This document shows, in pieces, positions 36,177 to 44,755 of a stretch of DNA of 64,000 nucleotides (position 1 is the stretch's first letter; each line of letters begins with the position of its first letter). Origin of the DNA: Fibrobacter sp. UWT2 (GTDB lineage Bacteria > Fibrobacterota > Fibrobacteria > Fibrobacterales > Fibrobacteraceae). The DNA is taken from the NCBI RefSeq assembly GCF_900142545.1, contig NZ_FRBF01000012.1, positions 43,646 through 107,645 on the forward strand, written 5' to 3'. The notes beneath the pieces were generated by a model. The model ran no database searches. It worked only from the letters and a program-made list of their open reading frames with translations, and had not been told where the DNA came from. Both the position numbers and the translations under genes were made by a program.

Positions 36177-36775
36177 TGATGGAATCCGTGATTGACATTC
36201 TAGAATCCAAGTTTGGCGCCAAGCGTGATGAAAAGGCCAAGTGGGATGCCTGTGTGGTGGTTCCCAAGGAATACCTGCATAATGCGGTTGAATTCTTGAA
36301 GAACGACCCGTCGATGCAGTTTGATATGCTCCTGGACTTGGCTGGTATCGACTACCTGACTTACCCGAACCATGAAGGTCCCCGTTTTGCCGTGAGTTAC
36401 GCCTTTAAGTGCGTTAAGAAGCCGGGCTCTCGCGTCCGTCTTAAGGTGCTGGTCAGCGAGGCTGACCTGAAGGTTCCGACCATTACTGATTTGTATGCAA
36501 GCGCCAATTGGCTCGAACGCGAAGTCTATGACCAGTACGGTATCGTGTTTGAAGGACACCCCGACCTGCGCCGCATTCTGAACCATGTTGAATTTGTGGG
36601 TCACCCGCTCCGCAAGGATTACCCTGCCCAGAAGCGCCAGTGGCTCTCGACGACCGACTTCCTGATTCCGGAACTGGAAAAGCGCCTGGAAGACAAGGGC
36701 TACAAGGTGATCCAGCGCTCCAAGGAAATCATGCCTGTCGAAGAAGAATATCTTGAAGGGAGTATCAGAGAATGA
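36176..36775 (+). CDS. nuoC: NADH-quinone oxidoreductase subunit C (NuoC)
   Basis: The 199-residue protein has the 30-kDa-subunit signature W-x-EREVYDQYGI-x-FEGHPDLRRI, and HPLRKDYP. NuoC and NuoD form part of the peripheral arm that holds the quinone-reduction site. NuoC is separate from NuoD here, unlike the fused NuoCD of E. coli. Its start overlaps the nuoB stop by 1 base (TAATG); a second Met one codon later is equally possible. Its end overlaps nuoD by 4 bases. Confidence 0.95.
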   Translation: MMESVIDILESKFGAKRDEKAKWDACVVVPKEYLHNAVEFLKNDPSMQFDMLLDLAGIDYLTYPNHEGPRFAVSYAFKCVKKPGSRVRLKVLVSEADLKVPTITDLYASANWLEREVYDQYGIVFEGHPDLRRILNHVEFVGHPLRKDYPAQKRQWLSTTDFLIPELEKRLEDKGYKVIQRSKEIMPVEEEYLEGSIRE

Positions 36776-37965
36776 TCGTACTTGACCCGAATGGCGAAAA
36801 GATGAACCTGATGGCCCTGAACGTGGGCCCGACGCATCCGGCGACCCACCACTGCGTGCGCTTGCTGGCTGCTCTCGATGGCGAAACCATCGTGGCTGGT
36901 GTTCATGAAATCGGTTTTATGCACCGCGGCTTTGAAAAGATGGTCGAACGCGGCACCTGGCAGCAGGTGATTCCGTACACCGACCGCTTGAACTACTGCT
37001 CTGCAATGATGAACAACATTGCATTCTGCCGCGCAGTCGAAAATATGTACGGTATCGAAATCCCGGAACGCACCAAGGTGCTCCGCGTGATTGTGAACGA
37101 ACTTTCCCGCATTAACGACCACTTTATTTGCGTGGCTGCCGCATTCCAGGACTTGGGCGGTACGACTCCGTTCATGTACGCCTTTAACCCGCGTGAAGAA
37201 ATCATGCTGATTTGGGAAAAGCTCACGGGCGCTCGCCTGACGAATAGCTTTGCCCGCATTGGCGGCCTCTACCGCGATAGCTACAACGGCTTTGAAGACG
37301 ACGTTCTCGCTGCTTGCAAGTCGGTGGAAAAGGCCCTTAAGGATCTGCACGCTTGCTTGGACCGCAACCGTATCTTCCTCGACCGTACCGTGGGTGTCGG
37401 CAAGATTTCTGCCGAACGCGCTATCAGCTACGGCTGGACCGGTCCGTGTCTCCGTGCCACGGGCGTCGAAAGCGACCTCCGCAAGGATGAACCTTACTAC
37501 GACTACGAAACCTACGACTGGGAAGTCGTGGTCGGCACGCAGGGTGACGCCAACGACCGTCTGCAGGTGCGTCTTGCTGAAATTGAAGAATCTGTGAAGA
37601 TTGTGCGCCAGGCCCTGAAGCGTCTCGCTCCGGGCCCGGTCGACATCGTCGACCCGCGCATCCGCGTGCCCGCGCACAAGCTTGCCTACCAGGATATGGA
37701 AGCCCTTATCGGCCGCTTCAAGAGCGTGTACGAAGGCATCCGCGTGCCCGAAGGCGAATACTACTGCGCAAGCGAATGCGCGAACGGCGAACTCGGCTTC
37801 ACCATCGTCTCTGATGGTTCTGGCCACCCGTACCGCATCAAGGTGCGTTCACCTTCGTTTGCCCACGTTTCTGCGTTTAACGAACTCGTCGAAGGCCTGA
37901 CTCTTGCCGACTCGATGGCAACTCTGCCTGGCCTCAACATGATTGCTGGAGAACTTGACCGATGA
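36772..37965 (+). CDS. nuoD: NADH-quinone oxidoreductase subunit D (NuoD)
   Basis: The 397-residue 49-kDa-type subunit has the quinone-site His in GPTHPATHHC (usual form HPSTHG) and the quinone-site Tyr in YTDRLNYCS. EIGFMHRGFEK, VGVGKISAERAISYGWTGPCLRATG and the C-terminal GELDR also fit the family. The HPATHH variant changes the usual Gly after the quinone-site His to His. It overlaps nuoC and nuoE by 4 bases each, so translation is coupled. Confidence 0.96.
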   Translation: MIVLDPNGEKMNLMALNVGPTHPATHHCVRLLAALDGETIVAGVHEIGFMHRGFEKMVERGTWQQVIPYTDRLNYCSAMMNNIAFCRAVENMYGIEIPERTKVLRVIVNELSRINDHFICVAAAFQDLGGTTPFMYAFNPREEIMLIWEKLTGARLTNSFARIGGLYRDSYNGFEDDVLAACKSVEKALKDLHACLDRNRIFLDRTVGVGKISAERAISYGWTGPCLRATGVESDLRKDEPYYDYETYDWEVVVGTQGDANDRLQVRLAEIEESVKIVRQALKRLAPGPVDIVDPRIRVPAHKLAYQDMEALIGRFKSVYEGIRVPEGEYYCASECANGELGFTIVSDGSGHPYRIKVRSPSFAHVSAFNELVEGLTLADSMATLPGLNMIAGELDR

Positions 37966-39023
37966 CACAACATATTCAAGGTGCAGTTCAGTTTGTATCG
38001 AATAACCATTTGAAGTTCGACGGCCCGAGCGAAGCGATTCCCGCTCTCCCGGATCCGGGTCAGACTTTTGGCTACGTGAACAAGCCTGTTCCGCAGCCCG
38101 CTCCGAAGGAAGTGCTCGCAAAGCTCGACACTCCTGAAATCAAGGAACGTTGCGCCGACTTGCTCAGCCGTTATCCGGTGGGCCAGGGCGCTCTGCTTGA
38201 AGTTCTTTGGCTGGTGCAGGGCGTGTTCGGTTGGGTTCCGACCGAAGGTATCCGTTGGGCTGCAAACGTTTGCGGTTGCGCTCCGGCTCATGCTCTCGGT
38301 GTCGCCACTTTCTATACCATGTATAATCACGCCCCGAAGGGCAAGTTCCTGTTGCAGTTCTGCCGCAACATCAGCTGCGCCATTAAGGGTGCACAGCCGC
38401 TGATCAAGTATGTCGAAAACAAGCTTGGCGTTAAGTCCGGCGAAACGACTCCTGATGGCATGTTTACTGTGCTCCAGGTGGAATGCCTCGGTAGCTGCGG
38501 TAACGGCCCGATGATGCTGGTGAACGATGACTTCGCCACCGACGTTATTGACGGTCAGCTCAAGATGAAGCGCGGTACGACTCTTACCGAAGCAAGCATC
38601 GATCGCATTATCGATTGGTGCAAGGCCCACGCCAACAACATTCCGAAGCACGACGTGCTCGGCGGAATCGTGAAGGGCCACGGCGGTCACCCCGGTGCTC
38701 CGGGCGCTACGGCAAAGCCGCAGGTCGCCGACTACGCTCCGCCTTCTCCGGTTTTGAACGTGAAGGCTGAAGCTGACGAAAACGGCGCCACCCTTACTTG
38801 GAAGGGCGCTCCTGAATTCACGAAGATTGTCGTCGAAAAGAAGGACGGCAGCAACTGGGTCGCTGTCGGTGAACCCGGCGTGAAGGACAAGGCTTTTGTG
38901 GACGCAGCCGGTAAGGTCGGCGATGTGTACCGCATGATTGCCACTTCGGGCGAACGCACTGCAAAACCTTCCAAGGAAGCGGTTACCACTCAGAAGCCCG
39001 CTCCGGTAGAGGAGGCTAAGTAA
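37962..39023 (+). CDS. nuoE: NuoE fused to a C-terminal fibronectin-III-like domain
   Basis: The 353-residue product is about twice the usual NuoE length of 160-180. Residues 1-45 are a Pro-rich lead. The NuoE thioredoxin-like domain (about 50-225) has the [2Fe-2S] ligands Cys134, Cys139, Cys175 and Cys179 (QFCRNISC; ECLGSCGNGP). A His/Gly/Pro-rich hinge (238-262) leads to about 75 residues with a fibronectin-III pattern: PPSPVLNVKAEADENGATLT with W280, then a VEKKDGSNWVAV strand and VYRMIATSGE. A Lys/Pro tail ends the protein. Fibronectin-III domains normally occur on secreted proteins, so one on a cytoplasmic complex I subunit is odd. The frame is continuous with no sign of error. nuoF begins 2 bases after the stop. 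Confidence 0.93.
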   Translation: MTQHIQGAVQFVSNNHLKFDGPSEAIPALPDPGQTFGYVNKPVPQPAPKEVLAKLDTPEIKERCADLLSRYPVGQGALLEVLWLVQGVFGWVPTEGIRWAANVCGCAPAHALGVATFYTMYNHAPKGKFLLQFCRNISCAIKGAQPLIKYVENKLGVKSGETTPDGMFTVLQVECLGSCGNGPMMLVNDDFATDVIDGQLKMKRGTTLTEASIDRIIDWCKAHANNIPKHDVLGGIVKGHGGHPGAPGATAKPQVADYAPPSPVLNVKAEADENGATLTWKGAPEFTKIVVEKKDGSNWVAVGEPGVKDKAFVDAAGKVGDVYRMIATSGERTAKPSKEAVTTQKPAPVEEAK

Positions 39024-39025
39024 TT

Positions 39026-40333
39026 ATGGCTGAAGTAGTAAAAGTTTGTACAGGAAATTTTGGCAAGGGCGCCCAGGACATTGAAGTCTACAAGAAGTTG
39101 GGCGGCTACGCAAACATTTCGGATCGCTTGTTCAACATGAGCCAGTTCGAAGTGATTGACTACGTGCAGCGTTCCGGTCTCCGTGGCCGTGGCGGTGCAG
39201 GCTTCCCGACCGGTATGAAGTGGAGCTTTGTTCCGCGCAATTCCGGCAAGCCCGTGTACATCGTGGTGAACGCTGACGAAGGCGAAGGCGGTACGTTCAA
39301 GGATCACTTCCTGATGATGGAAGATCCGCACCGCTTGATCGAAGGCTTGATTATTGCAGCTTGGGCTCTCGGTAGCCGAGCCGCATACATCTACTGCCGT
39401 GGCGAATTCCTGCCTTGCATCGAAAGCTTGAACAAGGCTTTGAATCAGGCGTACGCCGCCGGTTACCTCGGCGAAAATATTTGCGGGACCAAGTTCAGTT
39501 TCGATATCTTTGTTCACCGTGGCGCTGGCGCCTACATTTGCGGTGAAGAAACTGCTCTTATCAACTCGCTCGAAGGCCAGAAGGGTCAGCCCCGCCTCAA
39601 ACCTCCTTTCCCGGCGGTGAGCGGTGCATGGAAGTCTCCGACTTGCGTGAACAACGTCGAAACCATCATGGCTCTCCCGTGGATTTTCCAGCATGAACCC
39701 GAAGAATACGCCAAGATGGGTACGCCGCGCGCCGGTGGTACCAAGGTGTTCTGCATCTCGGGCGACGTGAAGAATCCGGGTGTGTACGAAGCTCCGCTCG
39801 GCACTCCGATGATGACGATGATTAACGATTATGCCGGCGGTGTCGTGGGCGGAAACCTGAAGGCTGTGCTTCCGGGTGGTTCTTCTTGCGCTCCGCTGAA
39901 CGCAGGCGAATGTGCCGTAGCCACGATGGACTACGAATGCCTCGCCTCGATGAAGACGATGTTCGGTTCGGGCGCCATGATTGTGATTAACGATACGCAC
40001 AACATGGCTGAACTCCTGAACGTGCTCGGCAACTTCTACAGCCACGAATCTTGCGGCCAGTGCACTCCGTGCCGCGAAGGTACGGGCCTTCTGCACCGCA
40101 TTCTGAACCAGATTGTGGAAGGCAAGGGTCACGATGGCGACGTGGAACTGATGCAGAGCCTGAGTGGTGGATTTGGCGGCGTGACGATTTGCCCGCTTTC
40201 CATTTCTCTCGGCGGCCCGGTGTCTAGCTACACCGCAAAGTTCAGAGCCGACTTCGATGAATTAATCGCAAAGAACCCCGAACATGCCAAGCCGCGTGTT
40301 CAGGAAAACTATCGTCCTGGAATTTTCTGGTAA
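39026..40333 (+). CDS. nuoF: NADH-quinone oxidoreductase subunit F (NuoF), NADH and FMN binding
   Basis: The 435-residue protein has the glycine-rich nucleotide loop GLRGRGGAGFPTGMKW and the N3 cluster ligands Cys343, Cys346, Cys349 (ESCGQCTPCREG) and Cys389. HRGAGAYICGEETALINSLEG and the PPFPA-x-SGAW block are typical. The FMN-site loop reads NADEGEGGTFKDH, whereas most NuoF have NADE-x-EPGT; the Pro-to-Gly change sits at the segment next to FMN. It should accept electrons from NADH and pass them through N3 to NuoG. Confidence 0.96.
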   Translation: MAEVVKVCTGNFGKGAQDIEVYKKLGGYANISDRLFNMSQFEVIDYVQRSGLRGRGGAGFPTGMKWSFVPRNSGKPVYIVVNADEGEGGTFKDHFLMMEDPHRLIEGLIIAAWALGSRAAYIYCRGEFLPCIESLNKALNQAYAAGYLGENICGTKFSFDIFVHRGAGAYICGEETALINSLEGQKGQPRLKPPFPAVSGAWKSPTCVNNVETIMALPWIFQHEPEEYAKMGTPRAGGTKVFCISGDVKNPGVYEAPLGTPMMTMINDYAGGVVGGNLKAVLPGGSSCAPLNAGECAVATMDYECLASMKTMFGSGAMIVINDTHNMAELLNVLGNFYSHESCGQCTPCREGTGLLHRILNQIVEGKGHDGDVELMQSLSGGFGGVTICPLSISLGGPVSSYTAKFRADFDELIAKNPEHAKPRVQENYRPGIFW

Positions 40334-40337
40334 TCAT

Positions 40338-41969
40338 ATGAGTAACTTCTACAACATGCCGAAACTCCCGACCGAGAATAGCCCGAAGGTGGAAATCTTC
40401 GTGGACGACAAGGCGGTGATGGTTCCTGGCGATACGAACCTCCTCGAAGCCCTCAAGGCTGTCGGGATTGAAACTCCCCACGTATGTTACCACCCGTATT
40501 TGCCGGTGTCCGGTAACTGCCGCCAGTGCCTGGTGGAACAAGAAGGCCCCCGCGGTCGCATGCTGGTGATTGCCTGCTATACGCCGGTGGCTCCGGGTAT
40601 GAAAATCTACACGCCGGCATCCAGCGCCCGTGTGAAGAATGCCCGCAAGGCAACCCAGGAATTTATGCTGGTGAACCACCCGCTCGATTGCCCGATTTGC
40701 GACAAGGCCGGTGAATGCACCTTGCAAGAAAACTTTATGGAAGCGGGCCAGAACGAATCCCGCATGCGTCCCGAATACGGCAAGAACTACCACGGCAATC
40801 CGGCTCACCAGTTCATTGATGCCAAGGGGCAGCTCCGTGGCGGTAAGCACGTGGATCTCGGTCCCCGCGTCTTGCTTGACGAAGAACGCTGCGTGCAGTG
40901 CGACCGTTGCGTGCGCTTTATGCGTACCATTGCCGGTTCCGAACAGCTGCAACTTGCTGGCCGTGCTGACCACACTTACATTACTACGTTCCCGGGCGAA
41001 AAGCTGGATCACGAATACGACTTGTGCGTCACCGACGTTTGCCCGGTAGGCGCCATGACCGCAAAGTACTTCCGCTTCCAGAAGCGCGTTTGGTTGCTTT
41101 CCCACACGCCGACGATTTCGATGGACGACTCCTTGGGCGCAAACATTTGGCTTGATTACGCCGACGGTCACATCTATCGCGTCATGCCGCGTTGCAACCC
41201 CGAAGTGAACCGCAGCTGGCTTTCTAACACCAGCCGTCTCGCATTCCAGAACTTCGACAAGAACCGCCTCCCGTCTATGGACCTGGATGCGGTGAAGGCT
41301 GCCATTAAGAACGGGGGCAAGGTCGCCCTCGTTGCCGGTGGCTCTTGCACGAACGAAGATCTCGCTGCGCTCCGCGTGCTTAAGGAAGCCTTGGGCGACT
41401 CCGCCGAACTCTTCGGCGGCACCTTCAAGAAGGTGGGTGCCCCCGACGGTATCGCCATGAGTGGCGACCCGCTTGCTAACCGCGCCGGTTTCAAGCTGCT
41501 CGGCATCCCCGATAACAACCTTGACAATCTCGTCGATCGTTGCAGAAAGGATGTCGTGAAGAGAGCTCCTGAATTCAAGGTGCTTATTACGGTGAATGCT
41601 GATCTCTTCGGCGAAGGTGGCGAAGTTACTGCCGCTCTCGAAACGATTCCGACTCGCATTGCTCTCTCGGCATTCGACGATGCAACCTCCAAGAAGGCCA
41701 CGCTGGCTTTCGGTATTCGTCACTGGAGCGAAGTCCAGGGCACTATGGTGAACAGCATGAACATTCTTCAGAAGCTGAATGCCTGCCCGGTTTGCCCCGA
41801 CGAAAACCTTTGCCCCGCTTACGAAGTGCTCTCTGAACTTGCCGGTTGCAAGTTCGAAAGCGCTTTCGCTGCCTTCAAGAAGGCGGGCGAGTACGCAAGC
41901 GCCTTGGCTGGACTCTCTTACGATACCATCAAGAGCACTGGCAAGTTGCTCGAAGGAGGTAACGCCTAA
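40338..41969 (+). CDS. nuoG: NADH-quinone oxidoreductase subunit G (NuoG), short form
   Basis: The 543-residue product is far shorter than usual NuoG (about 700-900). Cluster sites visible in order: [2Fe-2S] N1b with Cys50, Cys61, Cys64, Cys80; His114 with Cys118, Cys121, Cys127; and a further [4Fe-4S] with Cys185, Cys188, Cys191, Cys235 (CPVGAM). Beyond residue 240 only a reduced molybdopterin-oxidoreductase-like domain remains. The extra N7 cluster seen in some NuoG is not evident. The ATG at 40338 is 4 bases after the nuoF stop and has almost no Shine-Dalgarno sequence, so coupling to nuoF is likely. A CPVCPDENLCPAYE motif near residue 475 adds three unexplained cysteines. Confidence 0.94.
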   Translation: MSNFYNMPKLPTENSPKVEIFVDDKAVMVPGDTNLLEALKAVGIETPHVCYHPYLPVSGNCRQCLVEQEGPRGRMLVIACYTPVAPGMKIYTPASSARVKNARKATQEFMLVNHPLDCPICDKAGECTLQENFMEAGQNESRMRPEYGKNYHGNPAHQFIDAKGQLRGGKHVDLGPRVLLDEERCVQCDRCVRFMRTIAGSEQLQLAGRADHTYITTFPGEKLDHEYDLCVTDVCPVGAMTAKYFRFQKRVWLLSHTPTISMDDSLGANIWLDYADGHIYRVMPRCNPEVNRSWLSNTSRLAFQNFDKNRLPSMDLDAVKAAIKNGGKVALVAGGSCTNEDLAALRVLKEALGDSAELFGGTFKKVGAPDGIAMSGDPLANRAGFKLLGIPDNNLDNLVDRCRKDVVKRAPEFKVLITVNADLFGEGGEVTAALETIPTRIALSAFDDATSKKATLAFGIRHWSEVQGTMVNSMNILQKLNACPVCPDENLCPAYEVLSELAGCKFESAFAAFKKAGEYASALAGLSYDTIKSTGKLLEGGNA

Positions 41970-43324
41970 TGGATATTATTGAATCCAAAACTTGGGTGGA
42001 ATGGGTCATTACCATCGCAAAGTTTGGTTTCTGCTTTGTGCCGGTTCTCTATATTCTGCTCCTGATTCCTATGGAACGTCGTGGTGCAGGTTTTATGCAG
42101 GACCGCCAGGGCCCGAACCGCTCTTACATCAAGGTTCCGTTCTTCGGTAAGGTTCGCCTGTTCGGTTATGTGCAGAACATGTGCGACGGTACCAAGCTTT
42201 TCTTCAAGGAAATGTTTGCTCCGAGCGGTTCCAAGAAGTTCCTCTACTATGTGGCTCCGGCAATCCCGTTTGCCATCGTGTTCCTTAGCCCGTGTGTGAT
42301 TCCGTGGTTTGGTCCGATGGTGTTCGAATGGGGTGGTAAGGTCGTCCGTATTGCAGGTCCGATTGTCGATTCCGAAGTGGGCATCCTGTTGCTCTTCGGT
42401 TTCAGCTCCCTCTCTGCTTACGGTGCCGTTCTCGCTGGTCTTAGCTCTCGTTCCAAGTACAGCTACCTCGGTTCCTTGCGTACCACTGCAATGACCATTA
42501 GCTACGAAGTCTGCCAGGGCCTTTCCATGATGGGTCTCCTGTTGCTCGCAGGTTCCTTCAGCCTCACCGATATCGTGAGCTGGCAAGAACACCATGTGTG
42601 GGGCATTGTGGCTCAGCCGGTGGCTTTCTTCTGCTTCTTGATTGCGACGATTGCTGAAACGGGTCGTGCTCCGTTCGACGTGGCCGAAGGTGAACCGGAA
42701 CTCGTTGCCGGTTATCACACCGAATATGGCGCCATGCAGTTCGGCTTGTTCTACATGGGTGAATACTCCCACATTTGCATCAGCAGCCTTTTGGTGGCAA
42801 CCCTCTTCTTGGGCGGCTACTCGGTTCCGTTTGTAACGACCGAAACCATCCAGACCCATATGGGTGGCTCTCTCGCCATTCTCTGCTGGGTGATGGCATT
42901 CCTCGGTCTTGCTTTCCTCCACATGATTTACCGCTATTCTCGCAAGCTTGCCGCTTCCAAGCAGAGCAACAAGATGGAAATCTTGCAGGAATACAAACTT
43001 TACAAGACGGTGGCCTGGCTTGTTACTGCAGCCTTCATCGCTGCTGGCGTTTGCTCCTGGCTCTACTACAACCCGGAATACTCCATGGTTAACGGCGTTG
43101 TGGTGAACAGCCTCGGTGCTGCTCTCGGTACTGCCGCCATTCATCTGTTGGTGCTCCTCGCCAAGAGCGTGTTCTTCTGCTGGGTGTGGATTTGGGTTCG
43201 CTGGACTCTCCCGCGCTTCCGCTACGACCACATTATGCATCTCGGCTGGAAGATTATCTTGAACATCGCTATTTTGAACCTCATTGTGACCGCCGTGGTT
43301 GCAAAGCTTTTGGGAGGTAACTAA
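41969..43324 (+). CDS. nuoH: NADH-quinone oxidoreductase subunit H (NuoH), extended
   Basis: The 451-residue membrane subunit, at the junction with the peripheral arm, has MERRGAGFMQDRQGPNR and the quinone-site loop AETGRAPFDVAEGEPELVAGYHTEYGAM. Typical NuoH is 320-350 residues. The surplus is an insert between about 325 and 400 with a charged loop (RKLAASKQSNKMEILQEYK) and added hydrophobic segments before the closing WVRWTLPRFRYD helix. It starts on the last base of the nuoG stop (TAATG) and ends the same way with nuoI. Confidence 0.95.
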   Translation: MDIIESKTWVEWVITIAKFGFCFVPVLYILLLIPMERRGAGFMQDRQGPNRSYIKVPFFGKVRLFGYVQNMCDGTKLFFKEMFAPSGSKKFLYYVAPAIPFAIVFLSPCVIPWFGPMVFEWGGKVVRIAGPIVDSEVGILLLFGFSSLSAYGAVLAGLSSRSKYSYLGSLRTTAMTISYEVCQGLSMMGLLLLAGSFSLTDIVSWQEHHVWGIVAQPVAFFCFLIATIAETGRAPFDVAEGEPELVAGYHTEYGAMQFGLFYMGEYSHICISSLLVATLFLGGYSVPFVTTETIQTHMGGSLAILCWVMAFLGLAFLHMIYRYSRKLAASKQSNKMEILQEYKLYKTVAWLVTAAFIAAGVCSWLYYNPEYSMVNGVVVNSLGAALGTAAIHLLVLLAKSVFFCWVWIWVRWTLPRFRYDHIMHLGWKIILNIAILNLIVTAVVAKLLGGN

Positions 43325-43893
43325 TGGCCCGCGTTATTAAACAAAGACCCATGAACTGGGTGGAACGCCTCTACATTTTCGAGGCCATTCGCGGTTTGTG
43401 GACGACTCTCAAGCACGCCGCCCGCGGTCTGTTCCGCTACGAACAATTGCCGACTATTTCTTATCCGGAAGGTCAGCCCGAAGTTCTTAGCAGCTATCGC
43501 GCCAAGCATCGCCTGATGTTGCGCCCCGATGGTACCCCCCGTTGCGTGGCCTGCGGCATGTGCGCTGCAGCTTGCCCCGCTCACTGTATTTATATCGAAG
43601 CTACTGCCAGTGACGATCCGCGTATCGAAAAGAAGGTGAAGCGCTTTGATATCGACCATTTGACTTGCGTGTTCTGCGGCCTTTGCGTTGAAGCCTGCCC
43701 GGTGGACGCTCTCCGCATGGATACCAAGGAAATCATCTTTGAACATCGCACCCGCGAAGAATTCGTGGCAAACCTCAAGACTCTCACGAGCTGGGATCCG
43801 AAGGATTACCCCGAAGATGAACAGAGCCAGAAGGCTCCGGGTGGAACAAAGAATGCCCAGGCGCGCGCTGTCTGGGGAATGGAGGTAAAGTAA
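43324..43893 (+). CDS. nuoI: NADH-quinone oxidoreductase subunit I (NuoI), 2[4Fe-4S]
   Basis: The 189-residue ferredoxin-like subunit carries clusters N6a and N6b: Cys74, Cys77, Cys80, Cys84 and Cys115, Cys118, Cys121, Cys125, each followed by Pro. It joins NuoG to NuoB electronically. The C-terminal 30 residues are a Pro/Glu/Lys-rich tail. One-base overlaps link it to nuoH and nuoJ. Confidence 0.96.
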   Translation: MARVIKQRPMNWVERLYIFEAIRGLWTTLKHAARGLFRYEQLPTISYPEGQPEVLSSYRAKHRLMLRPDGTPRCVACGMCAAACPAHCIYIEATASDDPRIEKKVKRFDIDHLTCVFCGLCVEACPVDALRMDTKEIIFEHRTREEFVANLKTLTSWDPKDYPEDEQSQKAPGGTKNAQARAVWGMEVK

Positions 43894-44438
43894 TGCTTGC
43901 CCTGATTTATTTCATTGTTCTCGCTGCGATTGCCGTGGTTGCCTCTCTTGGCGTGCTTTTCTCGAAGCACCCGTTGTACGGCGGTCTTTCGCTGGTGCTC
44001 ACCATGCTTTCCCTTGCGGGCATTTACGGCCTCGTAGGTAGCCCCTTTATCGGTGTGGTGCAGATCATGGTCTACGCCGGCGCTATCATGATGCTCCTGG
44101 TATTCGTGATTTCCGTCTTGAACGCCGCGAAGGATTCCAAGACGCCCATGTTCGATGGCGTGTCCATCTTCGTGGTCATTGCGGCGCTTGCCCTTGCCGG
44201 TCTCGTGGGTTTTGCCCTGGTGCTTTCTCCCATGGGTTTCGACGTCACGACGCTCCGTGGTTCTGTGGAAATGACTTCCAAGAATCTTTTCGATACTTCG
44301 AAGACGGGTCCCGGTTACTTCGTGTTGTTCGAAGTGCTTGGCCTGTTGCTGCTTTCTTCCATGGGTGCGGCTGTGCTGATGGCTAAGAAGCGCTTGGGCT
44401 CCGAGGTCTCTGAAGAAGATCATAAGGAGGATAAGTAA
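43893..44438 (+). CDS. nuoJ: NADH-quinone oxidoreductase subunit J (NuoJ)
   Basis: The 181-residue membrane protein has five predicted helices. The helix-3 region reads VVQIMVYAGAIMMLLVFVI, the conserved pi-bulge-containing segment of NuoJ. The C-terminus is charged. One-base overlaps exist on both sides. Confidence 0.95.
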   Translation: MLALIYFIVLAAIAVVASLGVLFSKHPLYGGLSLVLTMLSLAGIYGLVGSPFIGVVQIMVYAGAIMMLLVFVISVLNAAKDSKTPMFDGVSIFVVIAALALAGLVGFALVLSPMGFDVTTLRGSVEMTSKNLFDTSKTGPGYFVLFEVLGLLLLSSMGAAVLMAKKRLGSEVSEEDHKEDK

Positions 44439-44752
44439 TGGAACTCCAACCGATTTACATCCAGATTCTTGCCCTGGTGATTTTCACCATCGGCTTGATT
44501 GTCGCCCTTTCTCGCCGCAATGTGTTCTTTGTGCTCATGGGTATTGAACTTGCGCTCAATGCCGTGAACCTTTCCTTTGTGGGCTTTGCAAAGACGCTTC
44601 CGGCCGACTTGAGCGTGGCGGGCCAAATCTTCCCGCTGTTCTCGATTGCCGTCGCTGCTGCCGAAGCTTGCGTGGGCCTCGCTCTTGTCATCCTCATTTT
44701 CCGCAACCGTGAAAGTGTCGATTCCGACAACTATTCCAATATGAAGGGGTAA
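44438..44752 (+). CDS. nuoK: NADH-quinone oxidoreductase subunit K (NuoK)
   Basis: The 104-residue protein has three helices and the conserved buried Glu residues in GIELALNAVNL and in AAAEACVGLALVI. These belong to the proton path of the membrane arm. Length is normal. nuoL begins 3 bases after the stop. Confidence 0.96.
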   Translation: MELQPIYIQILALVIFTIGLIVALSRRNVFFVLMGIELALNAVNLSFVGFAKTLPADLSVAGQIFPLFSIAVAAAEACVGLALVILIFRNRESVDSDNYSNMKG

Positions 44753-44755
44753 GCA

